A stretch of DNA of 64,000 bases from Vampirovibrio chlorellavorus (GCF_003149375.1 NZ_QFWH01000006.1:151584-215583); one strand, 5' to 3'; shown: positions 24,829-33,007, numbered from the stretch's first letter. Notes: generated by a model not told the origin, from the letters alone. Translations and numbers: made by a program.

Positions 24829-25191
24829 ATGCCCAGAAAGAAAGCTGGCAAGGTGGCTGCCACCAAAACCGCCGCCACGTCCGAAAAAAAAACGCCGCTG
24901 ACCCAACCCCACGCTAAAACCCGGTCTAAAACCCTGAAAGACAGGGAAAACAGACTGGCCCTGATGGGATACGTGCGGGGCAAAGACTGGTCCACGGAAC
25001 AGATACGCAATTTGCAGGCCATTGAACAGGCTCTGGAAGAGTGTTCTGTTGTCCTGAAGGCCCTGCCGGAACAGTCCACGGAAGAGGCTGGAATCATTGA
25101 GCGACTGCAAGCCCTGGAAATGGAACGTTTCCAGTTGCTGGGCCAACTCCACGGCAACCGGGTGAACGATTACCACCTGCTCATTTCATAA
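24829..25191 (+). CDS. Hypothetical Lys-rich helical protein
   Basis: This is a 120-residue protein. ATG 24829 (MPRKKAGKVAATKTAA) is chosen for the GAGAGGTG site 8 bases upstream. The first 45 residues are Lys/Ala/Thr-rich, like histone H1-like or nucleic-acid-binding tails. The rest is predicted helical (NLQAIEQALEECSVVLKALP, IIERLQALEMERFQLLGQLH), probably a short coiled coil. No family is recognised. Confidence 0.7.
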   Translation: MPRKKAGKVAATKTAATSEKKTPLTQPHAKTRSKTLKDRENRLALMGYVRGKDWSTEQIRNLQAIEQALEECSVVLKALPEQSTEEAGIIERLQALEMERFQLLGQLHGNRVNDYHLLIS

Positions 25192-25253
25192 CGCCCGCCA
25201 CTAACCGGCATTAATGCCAACGGGTCTTGAAATTATTGAAATTATTGGGCATT

Positions 25254-25263
25254 CCCCCCCCCC
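25254..25263 (+). repeat. C10 homopolymer tract
   Basis: Ten consecutive C occur between the Lys-rich gene and the YkgJ-type gene. Long C tracts change length by slippage and, near promoters, can alter expression. It lies 188 bases upstream of the next ATG. Confidence 0.8.
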
Positions 25264-25450
25264 GGCGGGAGGAGAAACGTCCGTTCGCCCTCATCTCAAG
25301 TCGATCTCAACTTAATCTCAAAGTGACCGGAGCGCCCCTTTGCCCCGGACTTCTGGCCCATTCGCAGGATGACGGAGCCAGGAATATCCACCATACTGAA
25401 GGCTAGAGCAAAAAACGGAGTGGTGGGCCCTCTGGCCCCTGTATCGATCA

Positions 25451-26152
25451 ATGACCAATGTTTTCGCTCAGGAATTGGGAATCCCCCTGCCCCGATGCTG
25501 CAATCTGGGTTCCTGCTGTAAAGGGGCCTCTCCCAGCACACCTTACCATCAGCTACTGCCCCGGGCGGTGGCTGGCGATGATTTCGCCCGTGGGTTTTTC
25601 TCCATTATGGTGCCGTATGCCACCCATGCGGAAGCGGAACAAGTGGTTCCGGGCATTGTGGAACGCACCCTGAAAGCGGCGGAAAAACAGGAGGCCTTCG
25701 CTTCCCCGGCGGATGTGGTGTTTTACCGTTGCCGCTACCAAACCGAAGATAACCGCTGCGGGGTGTGGGAAGATCGTCCCCAGTTCTGCCGGGATTACCC
25801 GGACACCCCCTTTGTGGTGATGGCCCCCGGCTGCGCCTTTGAAGGGTGGGGCAAGGCTTGCAAGGAAAAATTTTACGCCCTGAAAGCGGAAGTTTCCCGC
25901 CTGAAAGAACTAAAAACCGAACTGGACGTTTTGAAAAAAGCCCAGTCCCTGGGCTTATCCGCAGAGGCCAGTGCTATCTCCGATTCTGAAGTCCTTGCGC
26001 CGGAGACTGCTTACAGTCATCCGTACACGAAGATTGACGAGTTATTACGGGCTGTCCATAATACAGAAAACTTGAGTTTGATCTTGTCCTTAACCCGTTT
26101 GTATGTGGCTTCGCCACTGCCATCGGTTTATTTTATTCGCTTTGGGTTTTAA
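25451..26152 (+). CDS. YkgJ-family cysteine-cluster protein
   Basis: The protein has the Cys pattern of the zinc- or iron-chelating YkgJ domain (PF03692). The N-terminal CCNLGSCCKGA is followed by CRYQTEDNRCGVWEDRPQFC and RDYP, with a later Cys in MAPGCAFEGWG. These cysteines likely bind a metal or iron-sulfur centre; the physiological role of the family is not settled. Residues ~138-165 form a short coiled coil (LKAEVSRLKELKTELDVLKK), and a ~70-residue C-terminal tail is unique. No clear ribosome-binding site precedes the ATG. Confidence 0.85.
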   Translation: MTNVFAQELGIPLPRCCNLGSCCKGASPSTPYHQLLPRAVAGDDFARGFFSIMVPYATHAEAEQVVPGIVERTLKAAEKQEAFASPADVVFYRCRYQTEDNRCGVWEDRPQFCRDYPDTPFVVMAPGCAFEGWGKACKEKFYALKAEVSRLKELKTELDVLKKAQSLGLSAEASAISDSEVLAPETAYSHPYTKIDELLRAVHNTENLSLILSLTRLYVASPLPSVYFIRFGF

Positions 26153-26157
26153 TTTTT

Positions 26158-26190
26158 CCAAAAAATTGCTATATCCAAAAATTGCTATAC
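26158..26190 (+). repeat. Tandem direct repeat just upstream of leucine dehydrogenase
   Basis: CCAAAAAATTGCTATAT (26158-26174) is followed directly by CCAAAAATTGCTATAC (26175-26190); the copies differ by one A and the last base. The position, between the upstream stop and the ribosome-binding site (AGGGGG), suggests a regulator-binding or RNA element for the next gene. Confidence 0.7.
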
Positions 26191-26206
26191 GCAGGGGGTC
26201 TTCATT

Positions 26207-27307
26207 ATGTCTTATTTTGAGATGTTGCAAACACGCGGGCACGAAGGCGTGGTCTTCTGCTCGGATGCTCAGACCGGGCTAAAGGCCATCATCGCCATTC
26301 ACGATACCACCTTGGGGCCCGCGCTGGGGGGATGTCGCATGAAAAGCTACGCCTCCGAAGCCGAGGCCCTGACCGATGTATTGCGCCTGTCCCGGGCCAT
26401 GACCTACAAATCCGCCATGGCCGGGTTGAATCTGGGTGGCGGGAAGTCGGTGGTCATTCTGGAGCGGCCGGAGCATAAAACCCCGGCGTTGCTGAAAGCC
26501 TTTGCCGAGCGCATTAACCTGTTGAAAGGGAATTACATCGGGGCGGGCGATGTGGGCTCCAATACCGACGATTTGAAAATCCTGCGCCAGCATTCTCCTT
26601 ACATTACCGGTCTGGCGGAAGCCGATGGGGGGCTGGGCGATTCTTCCATCCTGACCGCCCTGGGGGTCTTTCGGGGGATTCAGGCTGCTGTGTTTCAAAA
26701 ACTGGGCCGCAGCGATCTGGATGGGGTCAAAGTGGCCATTCAGGGGGCCGGGAAAGTGGGCTTTCACTTGCTGGAGCATCTCCTGAAGGCGGGCTGCACC
26801 GTCTTTATTTCGGATCTCAACGACGCGGCCCTGGCGCAGGTGCGAGAATGCTACCCCACGGTTAAAACCTGCGACATTTTGCGCCTTTACGAGCAGGAGG
26901 TAGACGTCTTCTCTCCCAATGCCATTGGTGGCGCCATTACCGAGGATATCGCCCACGCCCTGAAGGCCCGCATTGTGGCCGGTGGGGCCAATAATCCCCT
27001 TTCCAGCGAGAAGGCGGCCAAAATCCTGCATCAGCGAGGCATTTTATACGCCCCGGATTTTGTGATCAACGCCGGTGGGGTGATTATGGTGGCCTGCGAG
27101 GTGGAGCATCTTTCCTTTGAAGCGGCCCGGGAGAAAACCATGGGCATCTACGAAACCACCCTGCGGGTGTTTGAGTATGCCCAGCAATCACATCTGCTGC
27201 CTTGGAACGCCGCCCAAAAGCTGGCCCTCAATCGCATTGAGGAGGCCCAGGCACGAGGGTATCATTACGGGCGGGGACAGCACACCGAACGGGCCGCCCT
27301 GGTCTGA
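26207..27307 (+). CDS. ldh: Leucine dehydrogenase (Glu/Leu/Phe/Val dehydrogenase family)
   Basis: The enzyme deaminates branched-chain amino acids to 2-oxo acids with NAD+. The N-terminal domain has ALGGCRMKSY and AMTYKSAMAGLNLGGGKSV with the substrate and catalytic lysines, then GAGDVGSNTDD. A Rossmann domain (VAIQGAGKVGFHLLEHLLKA) binds NAD. The 366-residue length and the short N-terminal domain are those of leucine/phenylalanine dehydrogenases rather than glutamate dehydrogenase; leucine is the more likely substrate but valine or phenylalanine cannot be excluded. AGGGGG lies ~9 bases before ATG. Confidence 0.93.
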   Translation: MSYFEMLQTRGHEGVVFCSDAQTGLKAIIAIHDTTLGPALGGCRMKSYASEAEALTDVLRLSRAMTYKSAMAGLNLGGGKSVVILERPEHKTPALLKAFAERINLLKGNYIGAGDVGSNTDDLKILRQHSPYITGLAEADGGLGDSSILTALGVFRGIQAAVFQKLGRSDLDGVKVAIQGAGKVGFHLLEHLLKAGCTVFISDLNDAALAQVRECYPTVKTCDILRLYEQEVDVFSPNAIGGAITEDIAHALKARIVAGGANNPLSSEKAAKILHQRGILYAPDFVINAGGVIMVACEVEHLSFEAAREKTMGIYETTLRVFEYAQQSHLLPWNAAQKLALNRIEEAQARGYHYGRGQHTERAALV

Positions 27308-27361
27308 TTGCAGACTTTCAGCCCGGTCCAGACGCCAAGGGGCACAGTCTGAACTATACCC

Positions 27362-27904
27362 TTAGGGGCCAAAGCCGCTGAAGGTGCTTTTGACACTGGC
27401 ATTGGCCTCGCTGAGGGGCATGACGGTCAGCCCGAACTTGCGCAGCTTACCATCCCGCAAGATGGTCAGGGTCACCACATCGCCCGGCACGTCGGAAATC
27501 ATGGCGTCCAGTTCCCACAGGCTTTGGTGCAGGGTGCGAACGCCGTTAATGGCCAGGATGGTATCCCCAATTCGCAACCCCTGGGTTTGGGCAGGCGTCC
27601 CCCGGAACACCCGCTGCACCACCGGGTAGCGATCGGGCTCCACCAGCATGTCCAATCCCACGATTCCCTTGTTGTCCAACGGGTTGTTGGCCGCTTGGCT
27701 GTTCTCCCGGTAGGTCTCCCGGATCACAAAGGGCTTGCCCGCATCCTTGCTTGTGGCGGCGGGGGGCTTTTTTGTGGATGCAATCTGTCCGGCCTGCTGT
27801 CTGGCCTGCGGGGCGGGGGAGGCGGTCCATCCCGAAAGGTGCGTGGACAGGACCATGAGGACTGCCAAAATCCCCAGTGGTATTGCCTTATCAGATTGAC
27901 GCAT
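27362..27904 (-). CDS. Exported PDZ-domain protein
   Basis: This is a ~180-residue protein with a signal-anchor or signal peptide (AIPLGILAVLMVLSTHLSGW), a Gln/Lys/Ala linker and one PDZ domain (~85-165: RYPVVQRVFRGTPAQTQGLR, IGDTILAINGVRT). PDZ domains bind C-terminal peptides. There is no protease domain, so it is probably an adaptor or scaffold in the periplasm. ATG 27904 is preferred over GTG 27910 because GGAAGGAG lies 7 bases upstream. It converges on leucine dehydrogenase with a 54-base gap. Confidence 0.85.
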   Translation of the reverse strand: MRQSDKAIPLGILAVLMVLSTHLSGWTASPAPQARQQAGQIASTKKPPAATSKDAGKPFVIRETYRENSQAANNPLDNKGIVGLDMLVEPDRYPVVQRVFRGTPAQTQGLRIGDTILAINGVRTLHQSLWELDAMISDVPGDVVTLTILRDGKLRKFGLTVMPLSEANASVKSTFSGFGP

Positions 27905-28238
27905 GCACACACTCCTTCCGCTGGGAATGGTTTTCTGAGGGCCTTTTCAGAACTGTATACAAATCCTTCGAAAAATCAGTGGATAGCCGCGCGCAGGTTT
28001 GCCCTTCGAGTCCAATCTTTACAAGAGACGGCTAACATCCTTACAATAGAGTGCCACCGAACACTGTGAATGACATCCTCTCCGCAAGGGAGACCCGGTT
28101 TGAGGAGACGCCGTTCGAGCCCTTCCGTTCCTGTGGCTGAGGCCGAGTTGAACCCACTGCCCGCGTGGTGAGTCAGGTTCAGGAATAAGCCAGTCAGGTG
28201 ACAACCCAGTCAGGTGAAACCCCAGTTAGGTGATAATA
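27905..28238. other. Divergent intergenic region upstream of acylphosphatase
   Basis: No gene is supported. The right end carries three 16-base-spaced repeats, listed separately. A GC-rich stretch at 28070-28170 shows small inverted repeats but no recognised RNA gene. Confidence 0.4.
28190..28233 (+). repeat. Three direct repeats CCAGTCAGGTGA at a 16-base period before acyP
   Basis: Copies start at 28190, 28206 and 28222 (the last reads CCAGTTAGGTGA). A partial copy, AGTCAGGT, lies at 28171. Each contains AGGTGA, a good Shine-Dalgarno sequence; only the last is correctly placed for the ATG at 28239. The array may be an expanded ribosome-binding region or a protein-binding array. Confidence 0.75.
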
Positions 28239-28553
28239 ATGTCTTCAAAAAACGCAACTGACATGCTGGTGGCCAAGCGAATCATCGTGTCCGGCAAAGT
28301 GCAAGGGGTGGGGTTTCGGTACGGCTTGGCCGAGGTGGCCCGGGGCCTGCATATTTGGGGTTGGTGCCGTAATGTGCCCGATGGCACCGTAGAAGCCTTT
28401 TTGCAGGGAGAGGCCGGACGGATGGCTCAGGTTCTGGAATGGATCCGGCAAGGTCCCCCCGGGGCTCGGGTGCAACAGGTGCGGATCGAGGATCAGGCGG
28501 TGTTGGAGCCCATGCTGGAAGAGACCATTCAAGTTTTTGAGATTCGGCGATGA
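28239..28553 (+). CDS. acyP: Acylphosphatase
   Basis: A small enzyme that hydrolyses acyl phosphates. The signatures are complete: VSGKVQGVGFRYG with the catalytic Arg, and GWCRNVPDGTVEAFLQG with the catalytic Asn. The ~104-residue length is normal for the family with a short N-terminal extension. ATG 28239 is favoured by AGGTGA just upstream; GTG 28230 is possible. The stop overlaps the next gene's ATG (ATGA). Confidence 0.96.
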   Translation: MSSKNATDMLVAKRIIVSGKVQGVGFRYGLAEVARGLHIWGWCRNVPDGTVEAFLQGEAGRMAQVLEWIRQGPPGARVQQVRIEDQAVLEPMLEETIQVFEIRR

Positions 28554-29293
28554 CCGGCTGGCCTTGGCGAATGAGGGGGCCTCGGGTCGCAGGGGGCACG
28601 GGACGGATTTTGACGGTGCTTGCACCCTCAGCGCTGCTTGCAATCTTGACGCTGGTGCCGGTCAGTGTGGCCCAGCAGTTGGATCTGGAGTTCCTGAAAC
28701 CTTCCCCGCCTGCCAAAACAAGAAGCATCCCCATGCCGCAGCGCCCGGAGTCCATGGCCGAGCCTGCCGCACTGCCAACCATGCTGGATGCCCCCGGCGG
28801 GGGGAGTCTGGGAAAGCCTTTGACCGTGACGGTTTCCAAAACCCTGTATTTGCCCCCGGCCATGTACGGGCAGTGGTCGGTGACCGGCATAGTGAAAGAG
28901 ACCAATATTACGGGGCTGGTGCCGGTGGCCAATGACCTTTGGGTGCTGCAACGGCAAGGCGATGAGGTGACCATTACAAACCCGGTCAACGGTGCTTCTG
29001 CCTCCATTCAGGTGGATGCGGTGGAAGGAAACACGGCTACTTTTCACCGTTCTGGACAGTCTAACCGGATCAATCGCTCGGAAACGGTGACCCTGACGGT
29101 GAACGGAGATACCCTGTACGGACGCAATATGCGCCGGGAAGAGGTTATGCGCAAGGGGCAGGTGGTTAAGGTCAATTATGCCCTGTTTGAGTTGCAGGGC
29201 ACCCGCATCGGGGGAGCCCGGGCCGTCTTTCGACCTGAAGCCCTGCAAGAGGGGCCGGATCTTCAGATTGATGAAGTGAAACGTTTTCCCTGA
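28550..29293 (+). CDS. Exported protein of unknown function coupled to acylphosphatase
   Basis: This is a 247-residue protein with a signal peptide (TVLAPSALLAILTLVPVSVA, cleavage near AQQ). A Pro-rich stretch is followed by a beta-rich domain (~95-190: GQWSVTGIVKETN, NDLWVLQRQGDEVTITNPVN, VEGNTATFHRSGQ), which has the look of a lipocalin-like or META-like barrel. A basic RNMRREEVMRKGQVVKVNYA segment follows. FlgA or CpaB SAF domains were considered but the motifs do not fit. The ATGA overlap with acyP suggests co-expression, perhaps only for translation. Confidence 0.75.
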   Translation: MTGWPWRMRGPRVAGGTGRILTVLAPSALLAILTLVPVSVAQQLDLEFLKPSPPAKTRSIPMPQRPESMAEPAALPTMLDAPGGGSLGKPLTVTVSKTLYLPPAMYGQWSVTGIVKETNITGLVPVANDLWVLQRQGDEVTITNPVNGASASIQVDAVEGNTATFHRSGQSNRINRSETVTLTVNGDTLYGRNMRREEVMRKGQVVKVNYALFELQGTRIGGARAVFRPEALQEGPDLQIDEVKRFP

Positions 29294-29381
29294 GCCTTTG
29301 GGCACGGGCCTGCCGCTTTTTTTGTAAATTTTATTTAAAGTTTGCCGGTTTTGGGTTTCAGATTTTTGCAACCGTGCCGAT

Positions 29382-29403
29382 GACTCTAAAAATGAGTCTT
29401 TTT
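29382..29403 (+). terminator. Weak intrinsic terminator
   Basis: GACTC and GAGTC (5 pairs) around a 7-base A-rich loop are followed by TTTTT. It would end the acyP operon before the pilin genes. The stem is short, so efficiency is doubtful. Confidence 0.45.
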
Positions 29404-29491
29404 CTCATCCCATGATTTCCTGAACTCAGGGGCCATTTTGTCATGACCCCAGTATTCAGGACCCAGGCGCTGGAAGACGAAAGGGTGTTTT

Positions 29492-29887
29492 ATGCGTTTT
29501 CAATCACGGTTAAAACGATCCCTGCGGGCAAACAAGGTATCGGGCAACGCCCTGATGGAATATGCGGTTCCGGCCAGCATTATTCTGCTGTCCACGGGCT
29601 TGTTGGTCACACTGGCCGATTCCTCTTCGCTGATGGCCGGTTATTTCCTGTCGGCCAGCGGCAGAAGCACCGCCAGTCTGAAGGGAACAACGCTTGAAAC
29701 CCAGGGTCTGGCTGAGCGTGCCACTGGCGATAACGGGATGGGGTATGAAGGCTTTTCGGGCGCTTCTTTTGCCAGTGTGTCCGGGGCTTCCGCCGGAGCG
29801 GGGGCTTCTCCTGTCTTTTATTCGGGCACGGTCACCCGGAAAGGCGGGCGTACTCAATCCCCTTCTCCTGAATATCTCTACAAATGA
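29492..29887 (+). CDS. Flp/Tad-type prepilin-like protein
   Basis: This is a 131-residue protein with a short basic leader (MRFQSRLKRSLRANKVSG) and then NALMEYAVPASIILLSTGLL, which has the Glu at position 5 after the Gly, a following Tyr, and the hydrophobic helix expected of Flp-type pilins or TadE-type pseudopilins. Cleavage by a prepilin peptidase after Gly is predicted. The remaining ~85 residues are Ser/Gly/Ala-rich. This is longer than classical Flp (~60-70). AAGGGTG is well placed before the ATG. The stop overlaps the next start (ATGA). Confidence 0.75.
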   Translation: MRFQSRLKRSLRANKVSGNALMEYAVPASIILLSTGLLVTLADSSSLMAGYFLSASGRSTASLKGTTLETQGLAERATGDNGMGYEGFSGASFASVSGASAGAGASPVFYSGTVTRKGGRTQSPSPEYLYK

Positions 29888-30468
29888 GTCATTCAAGTCA
29901 AAGGTTCTGTATGATTCGGAAATATCAATCGTTTACCACACCCTTGCAAGGCCAGTCGCTGGTTGAATTTGTGCTGGTGATGCCCATCATGATCATCATC
30001 CTGCTGGGCGCCTTTTGCTTTGGCTTGGGAACCTATCAGGCGCACATGACCTCGGACGCCATTCAGTTGCCCCTGCTGAGAAGCATGGATATGGCAAACC
30101 TGCCGGGGGCCGTCAGTGGCGGACAACTACAGGGCTATATTACCAGTGGGGGACTCCGTGGCAGTCTGATGGCCGGAAATCTGGTTGACAGCATTCAGGT
30201 CAACCCAGCCACCGGCATCCTGATCGCCAAGAAAAACTACATTCCGCTGGTGGACATCATCCCGGGTTTTACCATTACGGTGGGACAGTCTGTCAACCCC
30301 AGTCTTCTGAAAGCGACCGCTACCGGCGGGACTGCCCGCCCCCTGGCGACCCCTTGGGTACCGGGTGGTGTGATGCAGCCCCCACCCTGGGCTGCAGGGG
30401 CAGCGGCACCGGCACCGGGTACAGCGACCCCGGATGCAGCGGCTGCGGACACGACGGCCCCTCCCTAG
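29884..30468 (+). CDS. TadE-like pseudopilin
   Basis: GQSLVEFVLVMPIMIIILLG near the N-terminus is the TadE-like signature: Gly, Glu at +5, and a long hydrophobic helix. TadE-type proteins are minor components of Tad pilus machines. The C-terminal third is Pro/Ala/Thr-rich. The start may be ATG 29884 (coupled to the pilin gene) or ATG 29911 (MIRKYQ, with AAAGG upstream). A gap of 76 bases separates it from the third gene. Confidence 0.85.
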   Translation: MSHSSQRFCMIRKYQSFTTPLQGQSLVEFVLVMPIMIIILLGAFCFGLGTYQAHMTSDAIQLPLLRSMDMANLPGAVSGGQLQGYITSGGLRGSLMAGNLVDSIQVNPATGILIAKKNYIPLVDIIPGFTITVGQSVNPSLLKATATGGTARPLATPWVPGGVMQPPPWAAGAAAPAPGTATPDAAAADTTAPP

Positions 30469-30544
30469 ACAGTGGCCGTTCCGGACAGCGCCTGTCGCTA
30501 TATTTCTCCGTGTTTAGCAATTCTCAACCCTTAGGAGCCGATTC

Positions 30545-31678
30545 GTGTCCCCAAGAAGCAGAGGCCCTATCTCCCGAAAACGCTGTATGGGCGCCAATCT
30601 GGCCCTGTTTTGCGGCGTAGCCCTTTTATTGATTGGCTTTATGGGAATTTGCATTTACACGGGCCTGCAAGCCTTTGTGGAAGGAGACTTGCAACGGGTG
30701 ACCATGAACGCGGCAATGGCTGGGGCCTCCCGCTTTTACAGTGAGACGGGCAATTTTGGGAAGCCCATGCCCAGCCCCGGAAATGCCACGGCCTATGCCC
30801 AGCAAACCTTCAACCAGATTATTCAGGGCTCCTCCCTGAAAGGGTTTGACGCAAAAATCACGGGGGTGTCCGCTACGGACGCCAGTGACAGCGTGACGGT
30901 GACTTCGACCGCCCTCATCCAGACCGCTTTGCTCAGCGCGGTGGGCATTAAGAATATCAAGTTCAACGCCACAGCCACGGCCAGGGCCATCAAGTACGAG
31001 CCCACCCTTTTTACCGGGCCCATCCAGATTTTACCCGATGGCCAGAATCTGGAGAGCTATTCCAAAACACTGACCCTGAGCTTCCCCCTGCTGGATGGAG
31101 AGGGTACCGACCTGTACGTGGAGCAGCCCGCGGAAGCCCAGCAGGGCTATGTGGTGGAGGCGTGCAATCCGACATCCTGCTACAACATTGTGGAGGCCGC
31201 CACGCCGGTGGGTACCAGCCAGATTTTGACGGCAACCAATGGGGAGCGCCTGATTTACGGCACGGCCACTTTTGACCTGAAAAAAGTGGGTGTGAACAAA
31301 GTGACCCGGTTGCGTTTCACTCACGGTAACGATTTTGAGGGCGGCTACTACAATGCCGGGGTAAAAATGGACTATACCACCAATCAACCCGCCGCCGCAC
31401 CTGCGGCTGATCCCGCCGCACCTGCGGCTGATCCCGCCGCACCTGCGGCTGATCCTGCCGCACCTGCGGCTGATCCTGCCGCGCCTCCGGCTGATCCTGC
31501 CGCACCTCCGACGGATCCCGCCGCGCCTCCGGCTGATCCTGCCGCGCCTCCGGCAGCCGCGCCAACCGGGGCGGGAATGCCGTTGACCCTTCAAAAAGTT
31601 ATGATTTTCGGCCACGCCAGTACCTGTTCAGCACCTGCGCAATGCGCCATACCGGCAGGGTTTACCCCGGTGGAATAA
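30545..31678 (+). CDS. TadG-like surface protein with Pro-Ala-Asp repeats
   Basis: This is a 377-residue protein with GTG start and AGGAG 7 bases upstream. An N-terminal membrane helix (NLALFCGVALLLIGFMGICI) follows a basic segment, and the region after it (VTMNAAMAGASRFY, VTVTSTALIQTALLSAVGIK, INFNATATARA-like) is typical of TadG/TadE-like proteins with their 'ATARA' sequence. A beta-rich domain follows (~165-275). Eight 7-residue AAPxADP units then precede a Cys-containing C-terminal end. Together with the two preceding genes it suggests a Tad-like pilus tip or adhesin. The ATPase and channel genes are not in the window. Confidence 0.82.
   Translation: MSPRSRGPISRKRCMGANLALFCGVALLLIGFMGICIYTGLQAFVEGDLQRVTMNAAMAGASRFYSETGNFGKPMPSPGNATAYAQQTFNQIIQGSSLKGFDAKITGVSATDASDSVTVTSTALIQTALLSAVGIKNIKFNATATARAIKYEPTLFTGPIQILPDGQNLESYSKTLTLSFPLLDGEGTDLYVEQPAEAQQGYVVEACNPTSCYNIVEAATPVGTSQILTATNGERLIYGTATFDLKKVGVNKVTRLRFTHGNDFEGGYYNAGVKMDYTTNQPAAAPAADPAAPAADPAAPAADPAAPAADPAAPPADPAAPPTDPAAPPADPAAPPAAAPTGAGMPLTLQKVMIFGHASTCSAPAQCAIPAGFTPVE
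31394..31561 (+). repeat. Eight 21-bp coding repeats (AAPxADP)
   Basis: The 21-base unit GCCGCACCTGCGGCTGATCC plus one base is repeated eight times with small changes. It encodes a Pro-Ala-Asp linker in the TadG-like protein. Such arrays vary in copy number by slippage. Confidence 0.9.
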
Positions 31679-31693
31679 ATGCGATGACTGAAG

Positions 31694-31870
31694 CTAGCGG
31701 CTAATATCGATGTAAAAAATCTCGGAGGACAGGATGTAGTCCTTAAAGACGGATCGATCCTGGTTTTGCCGGGCCGCAAATTGCTGATTGGCCCGAATCA
31801 CTTCATTTTCATCAATTTGGGCCATTTTTTTACGTTCATCAATGACAACGCTGAGAATGCCGGAAGCCAT
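31694..31870 (-). CDS. Small 58-residue protein downstream of miaA
   Basis: An open frame encodes MASGILSVVIDERKKMAQID and ends VFKDYILSSEIFYIDISR. The composition is that of a real soluble helical protein (ENEVIRANQQFAARQNQDRS). It lies 187 bases after the miaA stop on the same strand. In E. coli this position is held by hfq, but the Sm motifs of Hfq are not present. AGGA lies ~10 bases before the ATG. The function is unknown. Confidence 0.55.
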   Translation of the reverse strand: MASGILSVVIDERKKMAQIDENEVIRANQQFAARQNQDRSVFKDYILSSEIFYIDISR

Positions 31871-32056
31871 GGGTGGGGTATCCTTTACTCGGGGCGGCTT
31901 GAAGCCCTGTTAAACTATTTGTGCCAGAACACCAGTGTGTCTCAACAGGTTCTATGTTTTACCAAGCAGAGAAACGAAAAACATATCGGAAAAGTGCGGG
32001 CCTGTTGCGGCTTGTTTCAAAAAACCACGAAAAAATTCATAATGGAGGCCAACACC

Positions 32057-33007
32057 TTAGGTAGTGAGCCATTGGGAGATGCGGGCTTTGGCCCATTCCA
32101 GCCGTTCGTCTAAATTCAGCGTGTCGCAGGCCAGCCAGTGAATCTCCGGGTTTCGTCGGAACCAGGTCATTTGCCGACGGGAGTACTGGTGAATATTCAG
32201 GCGCACCCGCTCCAGCGCCTCCGGCAAAGTACATTCCCCCAGCGCCACGCTCATCAGTTCCGGGTAGCCGTGGGCCACATGCAGGGCGTGGGCCTGTGGG
32301 CCGTATCGCCGAACCAGCGATTCCACTTCCGCCAGCCATCCCGCCTGCATCATGGCTTCAATGCGCTGATCAATGCGAGCCCTGAGCAAATCCCGATCCT
32401 GATACATCAATCCCAACCACAACACGTCCAGCGATTTCTGAACGGGCGCGTTGGGGACGGGCAAGCCGGTGGCCTCAATAATTTCCAGGGCCCGGATAAT
32501 GCGAACGGTATCGTTCGGGTGTAACGCTGCTGCCCGAATGGGGTCCAGGGCCTTGAGCCTGTCATGCAGATGGGCAGAGCCGTGCTGTTGGGCCAACCGG
32601 TGCATGGCCTCCCGAAAGTCCGCATTGGGTGGCACGCCGGGGATAAAATCGGCTTGCAACAGTGCCTTTAGATAAAATCCGGTGCCGCCGGTGACCACAG
32701 GTATCTTTCCGGCCTGTTGAAGGATTTTCAGTATGGCGCTGGCTTCTGTCTGGTAGTTGGCGGCGCTATAGGCCTCGGTGGGCTCGGCCACGTCAATCAG
32801 GTGGTGAGGAATGCCCCCTCGCTCTTCCGGGCTGGGCTTTGCGGTGCCAATGGTCAGCTCCCGGTAAATCAGTTGAGAGTCCGCGGAAATGATTTCCGTG
32901 CCCAGCCATTGGGCAATTTCAACGGACAAGGCGGTTTTGCCGGTGGCGGTGGGGCCCAATATGGCAATGACCCTGGGAAGGCTGAGCGTTCTGGCGGAGG
33001 CTGACAT
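32057..33007 (-). CDS. miaA: tRNA dimethylallyltransferase
   Basis: MiaA adds an isopentenyl group to A37 of tRNAs reading U-starting codons, the first step of ms2i6A formation. Visible motifs are the P-loop ILGPTATGKTALSVEIAQ, ISADSQLIYRELTIGTAKPS, PHHLIDVAEP, VVTGGTGFYLKALL and, near the end, RQMTWFRRN. The 316-residue length is typical. It starts 4 bases after the stop of the membrane protein gene, so the two are co-transcribed. Confidence 0.97.
   Translation of the reverse strand: MSASARTLSLPRVIAILGPTATGKTALSVEIAQWLGTEIISADSQLIYRELTIGTAKPSPEERGGIPHHLIDVAEPTEAYSAANYQTEASAILKILQQAGKIPVVTGGTGFYLKALLQADFIPGVPPNADFREAMHRLAQQHGSAHLHDRLKALDPIRAAALHPNDTVRIIRALEIIEATGLPVPNAPVQKSLDVLWLGLMYQDRDLLRARIDQRIEAMMQAGWLAEVESLVRRYGPQAHALHVAHGYPELMSVALGECTLPEALERVRLNIHQYSRRQMTWFRRNPEIHWLACDTLNLDERLEWAKARISQWLTT

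Noticed and set aside
28070..28170. Possible tRNA or small RNA gene
   Set aside because: GC-rich with small hairpins, but no cloverleaf, T-loop GTTCGANTC or CCA end could be fitted.
28550..29293. FlgA or CpaB (SAF-domain) protein
   Set aside because: It has a signal peptide and beta-rich body, but the SAF residues and length pattern are absent. Left as unknown.
31694..31870. hfq downstream of miaA
   Set aside because: The position fits, but the 58-residue product lacks the Sm1 and Sm2 motifs of Hfq.
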